Source of the DNA: Bacillota bacterium
GTDB lineage: Bacteria > Bacillota > Clostridia > Lutisporales > Lutisporaceae
DNA: 15,719 nucleotides
Assembly: GCA_023230985.1 (NCBI GenBank)
Contig: JALNWH010000041.1
Span: 1 to 15,719 of the forward strand
Reading direction: 5' to 3'
Shown here: positions 1 through 7,322 of the stretch, one piece after another
Position numbering within the stretch: position 1 is the first letter of the stretch
How the letters are laid out: each line of letters opens with the position of its first letter
Position numbers and translations under genes: made by a program
The notes under the pieces: generated by a model
Told to the model about the DNA's origin: nothing
The model's input: only the letters and a program-made list of their open reading frames with translations
Databases searched by the model: none

Positions 1-66
1 CATAAGTCTTATTAAAACCTCCTTAGATATAGTAGTATCAATAGTTACATCACTATTATTATATCA
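1..66 (-). promoter_or_regulatory. Possible promoter and ribosome-binding site of a leftward gene leaving the window
   Basis: On the minus strand an extended -10 (TGATATAAT, 66-58) is followed by a near-perfect Shine-Dalgarno AAGGAGG (24-18) and an ATG at 3-1. No convincing -35 is present. The spacing of 14 bases from the Shine-Dalgarno to the ATG is longer than usual, and no other start codon lies between. A gene probably begins at the left edge, but none of its coding sequence is visible. Confidence 0.4.
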
Positions 67-136
67 TATCTTACTACATCTTTGGATGGTTTATCTCGAA
101 AAATGTTTACTCGTTAGAGCTGCTATTCGACAACTA

Positions 137-166
137 AAAAATACCCATATAAATATGAGTATTTTT
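137..166 (-). terminator. Hairpin terminator after the ogt-type gene
   Basis: A tight inverted repeat with one C/A mismatch pairs AAAAATAC (137-144) with GTATTTTT (159-166), with a short AT-rich apical stem. Read on the minus strand the hairpin runs into a T tract, just after the stop codon at 188. The same structure also has Ts on the plus-strand side, so it could work in both directions. The stem is AT-rich, so strength is uncertain. Confidence 0.55.
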
Positions 167-187
167 ATAAATATTATTATTCTTCAA

Positions 188-781
188 CTACATTTTTTCT
201 ATTTCCAGCAGCTGCTCTTTCATCTTTAGCCCTCCCCGATAACCTCGCCATTCTCCTCTTTTTCCAAACATACGATGACATGGAACGGTAATCAGAACCG
301 GGTTAGCTCCTATAGCAGTACCGACAGCACGCACGGCATCAGGTCTGTTAATTCTTTCCGCAATCTCTGTATATGTAGCTGCTTTGCCAAAAGGTACTTT
401 TAATAGTTCAGCCCAAACAGTTTGTTGAAACTCAGTTCCACGTAAATCCAATGGTTCTGCAAATTCTTTTCTCCTGCCATCTAAATAATCAATTAACTCA
501 GATTCATACGGCTTCATAGCATTTTTATCCTCTATTAATTCATTGTTAGGGATGTGTTTACTCACCCACTCAGTTAATTCCTCAAGTGGTGCGTTCGGAG
601 AACCGACATAGCATAACCCTTTATCGGTAGCAGCGATATTCAATTTCCATAAGCCATGATTCAACAAGGTCCAATAAACCTTTTCTTTTTGATTTTCAGC
701 CAATATTTCCACCCACATAATGATTTTCAATAAAGTTTTATTGCTTTTTGTAATATTCCCTATATTATAAAAAGAATACAT
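188..781 (-). CDS. ogt: Methylated-DNA--protein-cysteine S-methyltransferase (Ogt/MGMT type)
   Basis: Suicide DNA-repair protein that removes the alkyl group from O6-alkylguanine onto its own cysteine. The active-site motif PCHR is at residues 167-170 of the longest reading, with acceptor C168. It is preceded by the DNA-binding helix region (GTEFQQTVW, residues 115-123; AVRAVGTAIGANP, 149-161) and followed by the RGYRGGL loop (179-185). The longest frame is 197 codons, but family members are nearer 165-175. M22 (start at 718, 176 aa) lines up better with the usual N-terminus, and neither start has a clear ribosome-binding site. The protein is monocistronic-looking, between the leucine dehydrogenase gene and the hairpin at 137-166. 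Identity is secure; the start is not. Confidence 0.93.
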   Translation of the reverse strand: MYSFYNIGNITKSNKTLLKIIMWVEILAENQKEKVYWTLLNHGLWKLNIAATDKGLCYVGSPNAPLEELTEWVSKHIPNNELIEDKNAMKPYESELIDYLDGRRKEFAEPLDLRGTEFQQTVWAELLKVPFGKAATYTEIAERINRPDAVRAVGTAIGANPVLITVPCHRMFGKRGEWRGYRGGLKMKEQLLEIEKM

Positions 782-858
782 ATATATGATATCGCATTTT
801 TGGGTTTTGAAAAGTCGCTTACAAGCTCTTTAGATGGCCAATTCGCTATAATGAAAAA

Positions 859-1926
859 CTATTTTTTATTATAAATTGTTTTTATTTTGCTTACTGCAGC
901 GATTCTTTCTTCCGCTAGCCTATCGGCTGCTTTGTAAGTCGGTATGCCATCTCTTTTAGCTATATCAAATACTTTTTTACAGGCGTCATAAATCTTTGCG
1001 GTGTTTTTCATGGCATTTTCTTTGTTATACTCACGCCCTGATATATCATCAATTATATTAATTACGCCGCCGCTATTTACTACATAGTCCGGGACATAGA
1101 GTATTCCTCTTTTTTCAATCATATCACCATGCCTACACTCTGCCAATTGGTTATTAGCGGAACCGGCAACTATTTTACATTTCAATTTTTCAATAGTTGT
1201 ATCATTTATTATGGCACCTATGGCACAAGGTGAAAACACATCACATTCTATACCGTAAATTTCATTAAGTGTAACCGGAGTTGCTTCTAGTTCTGCAACA
1301 GCTTTATCAATCTTTGCTTGATCCCTTGAGGTTACATATAGTATGGCACCTGCTTCATAAAGCAGCTCGGCTAGGCATCGTCCAACTGCACCCAGTCCCT
1401 GAATGGCTACTGTTCTCCCTTTTAAATCATCACTTCCGTAAACTTCATTCAAAGCCGCTTGTATTCCCTTTAAAATCCCGTAAGCTGTTATTGGAGATGG
1501 ATTACCGCTCCCTGTCTCCAAACCCACTATATAATTCGTTTCACAACTAATATATGCAGCATCTTGTTGTGTCATATTCATATCCTCACCGGTTATATAT
1601 CTACCGTTTAAGCCTTCAACAAACCTACCAAAAGCTCTAAATAGTGCTTCATTTTTTATCTTTTTGGGATCCCCGATTATAACTGCCTTCCCACCGCCAA
1701 GATCTAATCCTAAGGCTGCATTTTTATATGTCATGCCTTTGGCTAGTCTCAGTGCATCTTCTATCGCATCTTCATCAGTCTTATAATCATATATTCTGGT
1801 TCCGCCTAGTGCGGGACCTAATGTAGTATCATGAATAGCTATAATTGCCTTTAGACCGCTGCTTTTATCTTGGCAAAACACTATTTGTTCATAATCATAT
1901 TCTTCGAGTTTGCTAAATATTTTCAT
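859..1926 (-). CDS. bcd: Leucine/branched-chain amino acid dehydrogenase (Glu/Leu/Phe/Val dehydrogenase family)
   Basis: NAD-dependent oxidative deamination of leucine, valine or isoleucine to the 2-oxo acid, reversible. I take ATG 1926 as start, because GGAGG lies 8 bases upstream; the in-frame ATG at 1941 overlaps that Shine-Dalgarno. With this start the two conserved catalytic-region lysines fall at K68 (MTYKNA) and K80 (LGGGKAVIIGDP), the same numbers as in the Bacillus enzymes. The Rossmann fold is marked by GLGAVG at 177-182, and the NPSPITAYG segment is intact. The length (355 aa) is normal for the family. It lies 66 bp downstream of the NimA-like gene in the same direction. Its 2-oxo-acid product would be a candidate substrate for the ThDP enzyme elsewhere in the window, but that link is inference. 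Preference among Leu, Val and Phe is not resolvable by eye. Confidence 0.9.
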   Translation of the reverse strand: MKIFSKLEEYDYEQIVFCQDKSSGLKAIIAIHDTTLGPALGGTRIYDYKTDEDAIEDALRLAKGMTYKNAALGLDLGGGKAVIIGDPKKIKNEALFRAFGRFVEGLNGRYITGEDMNMTQQDAAYISCETNYIVGLETGSGNPSPITAYGILKGIQAALNEVYGSDDLKGRTVAIQGLGAVGRCLAELLYEAGAILYVTSRDQAKIDKAVAELEATPVTLNEIYGIECDVFSPCAIGAIINDTTIEKLKCKIVAGSANNQLAECRHGDMIEKRGILYVPDYVVNSGGVINIIDDISGREYNKENAMKNTAKIYDACKKVFDIAKRDGIPTYKAADRLAEERIAAVSKIKTIYNKK

Positions 1927-1992
1927 CAAATATACCTCCATATATGTGTATAAAGAACAAAAGGGCAGAAAAAACTATCCCCTATTGCTTCC

Positions 1993-2469
1993 TTACCCGT
2001 AGTATTTACCGGTTAGTTTTGTTACATCAATTCGCATAACTGCTGTACCTTTTATCATGTTGTCCGGAAACTCCTTGTTTGCTAAGTCAGGTGTGTATTT
2101 TTCTATGATTTTTTTTAAAACATTTGTTTTTTCTTCGTGATCTAATACCGCCCTTGCATTACCCGAAATAATGGTACTTTCATATTTTGTATTGGTATCG
2201 CAAGGCTTGCCTTCCGCATCAATCAGTAATCCTTCCATTTCATAAATTGAAACTCCTACTCTGCTGTCACGCTTTATATTTTCTAGCTTCTGCCCTTTGG
2301 GAAGCCCATGGAAATAAATCACATCATTCCAATAAATAAAATGGATTGGCGTACAATAAGGCGTACCGTTGGAATTTATTGTTGCCAAATTGCATGTTTT
2401 TGCTCTATGTAACAGTGAATTTACTTTTTCCTCATCTAAAGGATGCATTTTCATACGATTTTGCATCAT
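1993..2469 (-). CDS. NimA/pyridoxamine 5'-phosphate oxidase-family flavoprotein
   Basis: Small split-barrel flavin-binding protein of 158 residues. The N-terminal half has the family pattern: a helix, then NLATINSNGTPYCTPIHF (about 27-44), then IYFHG and GQKLENIKRDSRVGVSIYE (about 51-77). This resembles proteins annotated as 5-nitroimidazole resistance (Nim) or pyridoxamine oxidase-like. The true substrate of most such proteins is unknown, and classical pyridoxine oxidase is larger. Two adjacent ATG codons (2469 and 2466) are possible starts behind AAAGGG, spaced 7 bases from the first. A hairpin and a possible promoter lie just upstream (2508-2576), so it is probably not part of the transporter operon. 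Confidence 0.8.
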   Translation of the reverse strand: MMQNRMKMHPLDEEKVNSLLHRAKTCNLATINSNGTPYCTPIHFIYWNDVIYFHGLPKGQKLENIKRDSRVGVSIYEMEGLLIDAEGKPCDTNTKYESTIISGNARAVLDHEEKTNVLKKIIEKYTPDLANKEFPDNMIKGTAVMRIDVTKLTGKYYG

Positions 2470-2507
2470 ATCTCAACCCTTTCATACTTATTTTCTACAA
2501 CAGTAAA

Positions 2508-2556
2508 ATAAAAACAACCTACTGCTATTACTTATTTCCATAATAGCAGAAGGTTG
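2508..2556 (-). terminator. Strong intrinsic terminator ending the transporter operon
   Basis: A 16-base inverted repeat (2515-2530 and 2541-2556) pairs at all but one position, with a 10-base loop. On the minus strand it is followed directly by TTTTATTTTA. It lies about 90 bases after the stop codon of the SDR gene, so it is the natural end of the operon that starts near 11601. It also sits just inside a possible leftward promoter (2568-2576), so it could act on the leader of the next gene. Confidence 0.82.
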
Positions 2557-2567
2557 AAATTTGTTCA

Positions 2568-2576
2568 ATTATATCA
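2568..2576 (-). promoter_or_regulatory. Possible extended -10 promoter for the NimA-like gene
   Basis: The minus strand reads TGATATAAT (2576-2568), a consensus extended -10, with no good -35. The predicted transcript start would be near 2561, immediately before the terminator hairpin. Such motifs arise by chance in AT-rich DNA, so this is tentative. Confidence 0.35.
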
Positions 2577-2646
2577 AAAACATCGTAAAAAATATAGTTG
2601 ATAATTTTAAGCTTTTTGAGTAGAAATAGTTTTAAGATAATTTCAC

Positions 2647-3399
2647 TTATGCCATATATGCCCCGCCATTAACATGTATAGTTTCCCCACTAATCCACGA
2701 AGAACTCTCGGAAGCTAAGAAAAGTATAGCCTCACCTATATCTTCCGGTTTCCCCAATCGCCTTAATGGTGTGGTATCTATATATTTGCTCCTAATATTT
2801 GGATTATTGCAACGTTCTTCCGTCAAAGGAGTTATAGTCATGCCGGGTGCTATACAATTACTACGAATAGAGTTAGGCCCATACGCTCTTGCAATACTTT
2901 TGTTAAGGCTCACTATTGCACCTTTAACCATAGCATATTGAGGTTTATCAGGATTTCCTGTATATGCATCTACTGATGATATAAAAATAATTGAACCGTT
3001 AGCTTGTTTTTTCATTTGCCGAACAACCCGTTGGGTCAAGTAAAATATACCATTCAAATTAATCTCAATGTTTTCATGCCAAATTTCATTTTTCATTTCG
3101 GTAAATTCCTGATTTTGTCTAACTAATGCTGCTGAAAGCACTAATGCATCTATATAGCCAAAGGTTTTTATAGCTTGCTTTACTGCTGAATCACATTGCA
3201 TTTCTTGAGCTTGATCGCCACATATAGATAACATTTTTCCACCAATCATTTTTATTTCCTCATTTGTTGAATCCAAGGCACTTTGATTTAATTCAAAACC
3301 AACAACAATCCAATTTCTTTTTACTGCCAAGATAGCAGTTTCTTTTCCAATACCACTTCCTACACCTGTGATAAAAATAATTTTTTCTCTTTTAGACAA
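2647..3399 (-). CDS. Short-chain dehydrogenase/reductase (classical SDR)
   Basis: NAD(P)-dependent oxidoreductase of about 250 residues. The cofactor glycine motif TGVGSGIG is at residues 11-18. The catalytic set is N114 (NLNG), a serine in the ISSVDAY segment (near 141-142), and Y155/K159 in YAMVK. The C-terminal SGETIHVNGG is typical. The usual NNAG motif is replaced by LSAAL (about 88-92). The acidic E36 after the second strand suggests NAD rather than NADP (family rule, inferred). I prefer a TTG start at 3399: GGAGG lies 8 bases before it, and the in-frame ATG at 3414 overlaps that ribosome site. It is the last gene of the transporter operon, 45 bp after the ATPase gene, and is followed by the terminator. 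Probably acts on a hydroxy or carbonyl intermediate; the substrate is unknown. Confidence 0.88.
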   Translation of the reverse strand: MSKREKIIFITGVGSGIGKETAILAVKRNWIVVGFELNQSALDSTNEEIKMIGGKMLSICGDQAQEMQCDSAVKQAIKTFGYIDALVLSAALVRQNQEFTEMKNEIWHENIEINLNGIFYLTQRVVRQMKKQANGSIIFISSVDAYTGNPDKPQYAMVKGAIVSLNKSIARAYGPNSIRSNCIAPGMTITPLTEERCNNPNIRSKYIDTTPLRRLGKPEDIGEAILFLASESSSWISGETIHVNGGAYMA

Positions 3400-3444
3400 A
3401 AAAAATACCTCCATAAATGAATAATAAAAGTTTTTTTAGATTTA

Positions 3445-4401
3445 TTAGTTAATCTTGGCATACGGACAAGCAACAAAATGATTAGGTTCAACTTCTATTA
3501 ACTCAGGCTGTTTTTCAAAGCACTCATCCCTGACATAATTACATCTAGGGGCAAACCTGCATTCATCCGGCAAATTCACCGGTGACGGAATTTCTCCTTT
3601 TATTAGTATACGTTCCTTTTTCTTATCAATATCCACAATAGGTATAGCAGAAAGCAATGCTTTAGTGTAAGGATGTAAAGGATTTTCAAAAAGTTGTAGT
3701 GTTGGTGCTTTTTCTATTAATTTTCCAAGATACATTACTGCAATATCATCTGAAAAATGATTAACAACGCTTAAATCATGAGTTATAAATAAATATGTTA
3801 AATCCAATTCTTTTTGTAGTTCTTTTAGCATATTTAAAATCTGAGCTTGTATAGAAACATCTAAAGCAGAAACAGGTTCATCACAAACTATAAATTTCGG
3901 ATTAAGCGACAATGCACGAGCTACACCAATTCGCTGCCGTCGTCCCCCATCCAGTTCATGGGGATAACTTCTACGTAATCTAGAAGCAAGACCCACTATA
4001 TCCATTAATTCATCGACTCTTTTTTTTATATCCTTTTCGTTTTTTATTAGCTTGTTTATTTTTATAGGTTCTGAAATAATTCCTTCTACTGTCATCCTTG
4101 GATTTAATGATGAATATGGATCTTGGAAAATTATTTGCATTTCTTTTCGCAAAAGATAGATTTGTTTTTTTCTCAATTTTGTTACGTCTTTACCATCGAA
4201 GATAACTTTTCCGCTTGTAGGTTCTAAAAGTCTTAAAATACAACGTCCAGTAGTTGTTTTTCCACAACCGGATTCACCAACCAAACCTAATGTTTTTCCT
4301 TTTTTAATAGAAAAAGTAACATTGTCAACTGCATATAACAATCCCTTAGGTGTCGGAAAATGCTTTGTTAATGATTCTACTTCTAATATATTACATCCCA
4401 T
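3445..4401 (-). CDS. dppF: Di/oligopeptide-type ABC transporter ATPase, DppF/OppF-like
   Basis: Second ATPase of a peptide/nickel-type importer. Walker A GESGCGKT is at 42-49, the Q-loop FQDPYSSLNP at 92-101, Walker B IVCDEP at 171-176 and the switch histidine H208 in THDLSVV. The ABC signature is LDGGRRQ (150-156) rather than the standard LSGGQRQ. The C-terminal domain has four cysteines (C281, C287, C294, C312) in the CxFxxRC...C...C pattern of this family, which has been linked to an iron-sulfur cluster in some homologues. The ATG start sits behind AGAGGTGG and overlaps the end of the upstream ATPase gene by 11 bases, implying coupled translation. Substrate type cannot be told from the ATPase. 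Confidence 0.92.
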   Translation of the reverse strand: MGCNILEVESLTKHFPTPKGLLYAVDNVTFSIKKGKTLGLVGESGCGKTTTGRCILRLLEPTSGKVIFDGKDVTKLRKKQIYLLRKEMQIIFQDPYSSLNPRMTVEGIISEPIKINKLIKNEKDIKKRVDELMDIVGLASRLRRSYPHELDGGRRQRIGVARALSLNPKFIVCDEPVSALDVSIQAQILNMLKELQKELDLTYLFITHDLSVVNHFSDDIAVMYLGKLIEKAPTLQLFENPLHPYTKALLSAIPIVDIDKKKERILIKGEIPSPVNLPDECRFAPRCNYVRDECFEKQPELIEVEPNHFVACPYAKIN

Positions 4402-5407
4402 TGTTTTCCACCTCTTTTTGTGTAAGCTCTATATCATCATATTTGTGACAAACTACATAATGAGTATCATTAAGCCATATCTTAGGAGGTTTTACAGCAT
4501 TACATTTATCGACTGCATATTTGCAACGCTCGTAAAAAGCGCACCCTGTATATACTTGGGTAGGATCAGGCATTGAACCGGGTATCGGTTTAAGAAATTC
4601 GGCACGTGCGTTTATATTTGGTAAGGAATTAAATAAGCCTTCGGTATAGGGATGTTTAGTTGATTTAAAAATATCCCTGAGTGTACCGTGTTCGATTATA
4701 CTACCTGCATAAACCACTGATACTATATCACATATTTCAGCTACAACTCCTAAATCATGAGTTATCAGAATCAATGATGTATCAAATTTTTCCTTAAGAT
4801 CCTTCATCACTTCCAAAATCTGAGCCTGTATTGTCACATCTAACGCAGTAGTAGGTTCATCTGCGATCAGCAATTTCGGATAACAAGCTAATGCCATAGC
4901 AATTACTATACGCTGTTTCATACCACCGGAAAATTGATAGGGAAAATCATTGTAACGATCGCTTTTAATACCTACAACTTCCAACATTTCTTTTGCTTTG
5001 CGTATAACATCTTCTGAATCTGCTTTCCTATGAACCCTTATCACCTCGGAAATCTGCTCTCCAACAGTAAGCACAGGATTAAGAGAAGTCATGGGATCTT
5101 GAAATATCATAGATACATAGCTACCTCTTAACTTCCTCATTTTCGCTTCAGGGTATAGTAGTATATCTTCCCCTTCCAAAAAAATTTCACCATTTTTTAT
5201 TACTCCCGGGGGATCGGGAATTAAACGTAAAATAGAAAGTGCAGTTGTCGTTTTGCCTGCCCCAGTTTCTCCAACTATCCCTAAAGACTGTTTTCGGTTC
5301 AATTTTATATTCATTCCATTTACAGCATGAACTATCCCATCATCTGTTTCATAATCCACGACAAGGTTTTTCATATCAAGAATAATTTCACTATTACTTC
5401 TATGCAT
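4391..5407 (-). CDS. dppD: Di/oligopeptide-type ABC transporter ATPase, DppD/OppD-like
   Basis: First ATPase of the importer. With the ATG at 5407 as start, Walker A GETGAGKT is at 46-53, the Q-loop FQDPMTSLNP at about 102-111, the standard-type signature FSGGMKQ at 159-165, and Walker B LLIADEP at 179-185. The C-terminal cysteine pattern CAFYERC...C...C is present as in the partner ATPase. A TTG at 5416 is also in frame but only 2 bases after GGAGG, so the ATG, 11 bases after it, is preferred. The gene lies 17 bp after the permease gene and overlaps the next ATPase gene. It pairs with DppF as a heterodimer on the cytoplasmic face. Confidence 0.93.
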   Translation of the reverse strand: MHRSNSEIILDMKNLVVDYETDDGIVHAVNGMNIKLNRKQSLGIVGETGAGKTTTALSILRLIPDPPGVIKNGEIFLEGEDILLYPEAKMRKLRGSYVSMIFQDPMTSLNPVLTVGEQISEVIRVHRKADSEDVIRKAKEMLEVVGIKSDRYNDFPYQFSGGMKQRIVIAMALACYPKLLIADEPTTALDVTIQAQILEVMKDLKEKFDTSLILITHDLGVVAEICDIVSVVYAGSIIEHGTLRDIFKSTKHPYTEGLFNSLPNINARAEFLKPIPGSMPDPTQVYTGCAFYERCKYAVDKCNAVKPPKIWLNDTHYVVCHKYDDIELTQKEVENNGM

Positions 5408-5424
5408 ATCTTTCAAAACCTCCC

Positions 5425-6294
5425 TTACTTCTTTAGCTTTGGATCTAACGCATCGCGCAATCCATCACCTATTAGATTAAGTGAAAGAATTGTAAAAGCA
5501 ATGGCTAGCCCTGGAAATAGTACAAGATGCGGATATTCACGCATATATGCTCGTCCGCCTGCTAACATAGCACCCCATTCGGGTGTAGGAGCAGGGACAC
5601 CTAATCCTAAAAAACTAAGTGAGGCAGCTTCCGCTATTACAGTTGCTATCCGCAATGTAGCCTGCACCATTATTGGAGCAAAACAATTTGTCAAGATATG
5701 TCTAAATAAAATACGCGGTGTTTTTGCACCTATAGAATGCGCAGCTTCAATATATTCTTGATTTATTACAGTTAAAACGGATGCCCTGGTAATTCGTATA
5801 TACTGTGGTATTGTCGCCACTCCAACAGCTATAATAATATTAAAAAGATTAACGCCAAATGCAGCAACTATCACTATGGCTAATAGAATACTTGGTATAG
5901 CCATTAATATATCTGAAAATCTCATAATTACGTTTTCTATCATTCCGCCATAATATGCCGCAACTACTCCTAAAATTATTCCAATTGAGCCACAAAGCAA
6001 ACATGAGGTCACACCTATAATTAAGGAAATCCGAGCTCCATAAATTATTCTACCTAATATATCGCGCCCAAATTCATCAGTACCAAACGGGTGTGCTAGA
6101 CTTGGTTTTTGCATCCGTTCTTTGATATTTTGCTTTATTATATCGTTATTATAGTCATACAACAAAGGAGCAATAATAGCTACAGTTACCAGAATAAATA
6201 TTAAAATGAGACCTATTACCGCTGTACGACTTTTTTTCAATCTTCTCCATGTTTCATAAACTTGGCTTCTATTTTCCGCGTTTTTAAAATTCAT
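5425..6294 (-). CDS. dppC: Di/oligopeptide-type ABC transporter permease, DppC/OppC-like
   Basis: Inner-membrane permease. The N-terminus has a charged cytoplasmic stretch and a first membrane segment near residues 26-45. The family segment HPFGTDEFGRDILGRIIYGAR follows at about 68-88. Further membrane helices surround the EAA cytoplasmic loop (EAAHSIGAKTPRILFRHIL, about 183-201), which docks on the ATPases. The usual proline after RHIL is a threonine. A GTG at 6303 is also in frame. I prefer ATG 6294 because AGGTGG lies 5-6 bases before it, overlapping the stop region of dppB at 6305. About 290 residues, normal for the family. Confidence 0.92.
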   Translation of the reverse strand: MNFKNAENRSQVYETWRRLKKSRTAVIGLILIFILVTVAIIAPLLYDYNNDIIKQNIKERMQKPSLAHPFGTDEFGRDILGRIIYGARISLIIGVTSCLLCGSIGIILGVVAAYYGGMIENVIMRFSDILMAIPSILLAIVIVAAFGVNLFNIIIAVGVATIPQYIRITRASVLTVINQEYIEAAHSIGAKTPRILFRHILTNCFAPIMVQATLRIATVIAEAASLSFLGLGVPAPTPEWGAMLAGGRAYMREYPHLVLFPGLAIAFTILSLNLIGDGLRDALDPKLKK

Positions 6295-6304
6295 AGTGTC
6301 CACC

Positions 6305-7243
6305 TTATCCCTTCATGATACCGTAGCTTGATCTAATTTTAGGATCAATAAGCACATATATTAAATCAATAACAAGATTGATAATACTAATAATAAAAGT
6401 TATAAGAATTACGCAACCAACTACCATATTTAAATCGCGTTTACTGATTGATTCCACAATTAAACGACCTACTCCGGGCCAAGAAAATATTGTTTCCGTA
6501 ACAACTGCACTTCCAATCATCATTATTAAAAAGTTACCGGCAGTAGTAACAACAGGTATCAAAGCATTTCTTAATGCGTGTTTTAAAACAACTGTTTTTT
6601 CATCTAATCCCTTGGCCCGAGCGGTCATTATATAGTCCTGTCTAATCACTTCAAGCATTGAAGAACGTGTCATACGTGTCATTAAAGCCATCATTTGTGT
6701 CCCATTTGTTATTGATGGGAGGATTACTGAATACCAAAACTCATTCCCTCCGCTTGGTAGCAACTGAAGTTTTAAAGAAAACAAGAGTATAGCTAAAATA
6801 CCAAGCCAAAAGGAAGGAATACTGATTCCCGTTAAAGCTAATACCATGCCTAAATTGTCAAAAATAGAATATTGTTTTATTGCCGATATAATACCCACTG
6901 GCATTGAAATAATCAAACCAAAAACTACGGACCAAAACCCGAGTAGCAGTGTATTAGGTATCCTTTCCATAAAAGCTTCAATTACAGTTTTATTGCTATA
7001 ATATGATGTCCCTAAATCACCTTGCAAAGCTTTCCACATATAAATACCATAACGTTCTACTACAGTTTTATTAAAACCAAGATCTTCTCTAATACGCTCT
7101 ACCGTTTCTTCATCTGTTTCCACCCCCGCAATAATACGTGCAGGGTCACCAGGCGCTAGATTTACTATGAAAAATACAATAAATGAGACACCTATTAATA
7201 CCGGCAAAAGCATAAGAATTCTCTTCATTATATATTTTAACAT
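6305..7243 (-). CDS. dppB: Di/oligopeptide-type ABC transporter permease, DppB/OppB-like
   Basis: Inner-membrane permease of 312 residues. It opens with an N-terminal membrane helix (about 9-29), then the family motif LAPGDPA (29-35), a periplasmic-type loop, and a cluster of helices. The EAA-type loop TARAKGLDEKTVVLKHALRN (207-226) contacts the ATPases. The ATG start is 7 bases behind GGGGGA, a clear ribosome site. It lies 79 bp downstream of the binding-protein gene and just before dppC. Family members move dipeptides, oligopeptides, nickel chelates, opines or other small solutes, so the substrate is open. Confidence 0.93.
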   Translation of the reverse strand: MLKYIMKRILMLLPVLIGVSFIVFFIVNLAPGDPARIIAGVETDEETVERIREDLGFNKTVVERYGIYMWKALQGDLGTSYYSNKTVIEAFMERIPNTLLLGFWSVVFGLIISMPVGIISAIKQYSIFDNLGMVLALTGISIPSFWLGILAILLFSLKLQLLPSGGNEFWYSVILPSITNGTQMMALMTRMTRSSMLEVIRQDYIMTARAKGLDEKTVVLKHALRNALIPVVTTAGNFLIMMIGSAVVTETIFSWPGVGRLIVESISKRDLNMVVGCVILITFIISIINLVIDLIYVLIDPKIRSSYGIMKG

Positions 7244-7322
7244 TTATGAATCCCCCATCGTTTCTCATAGATTAAAACATCCTAAATATTCTTGTATATT
7301 AACAATACATTCGTAACTTCAC

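Noticed and set aside
1281..1550. 89-codon plus-strand frame inside the leucine dehydrogenase gene
   Set aside because: Antisense shadow of a conserved coding region, with no ribosome site and no recognisable protein features.
5327..5761. 144-codon plus-strand frame across the dppD/dppC junction
   Set aside because: It overlaps two well-supported genes on the other strand; the composition is that of an antisense shadow.
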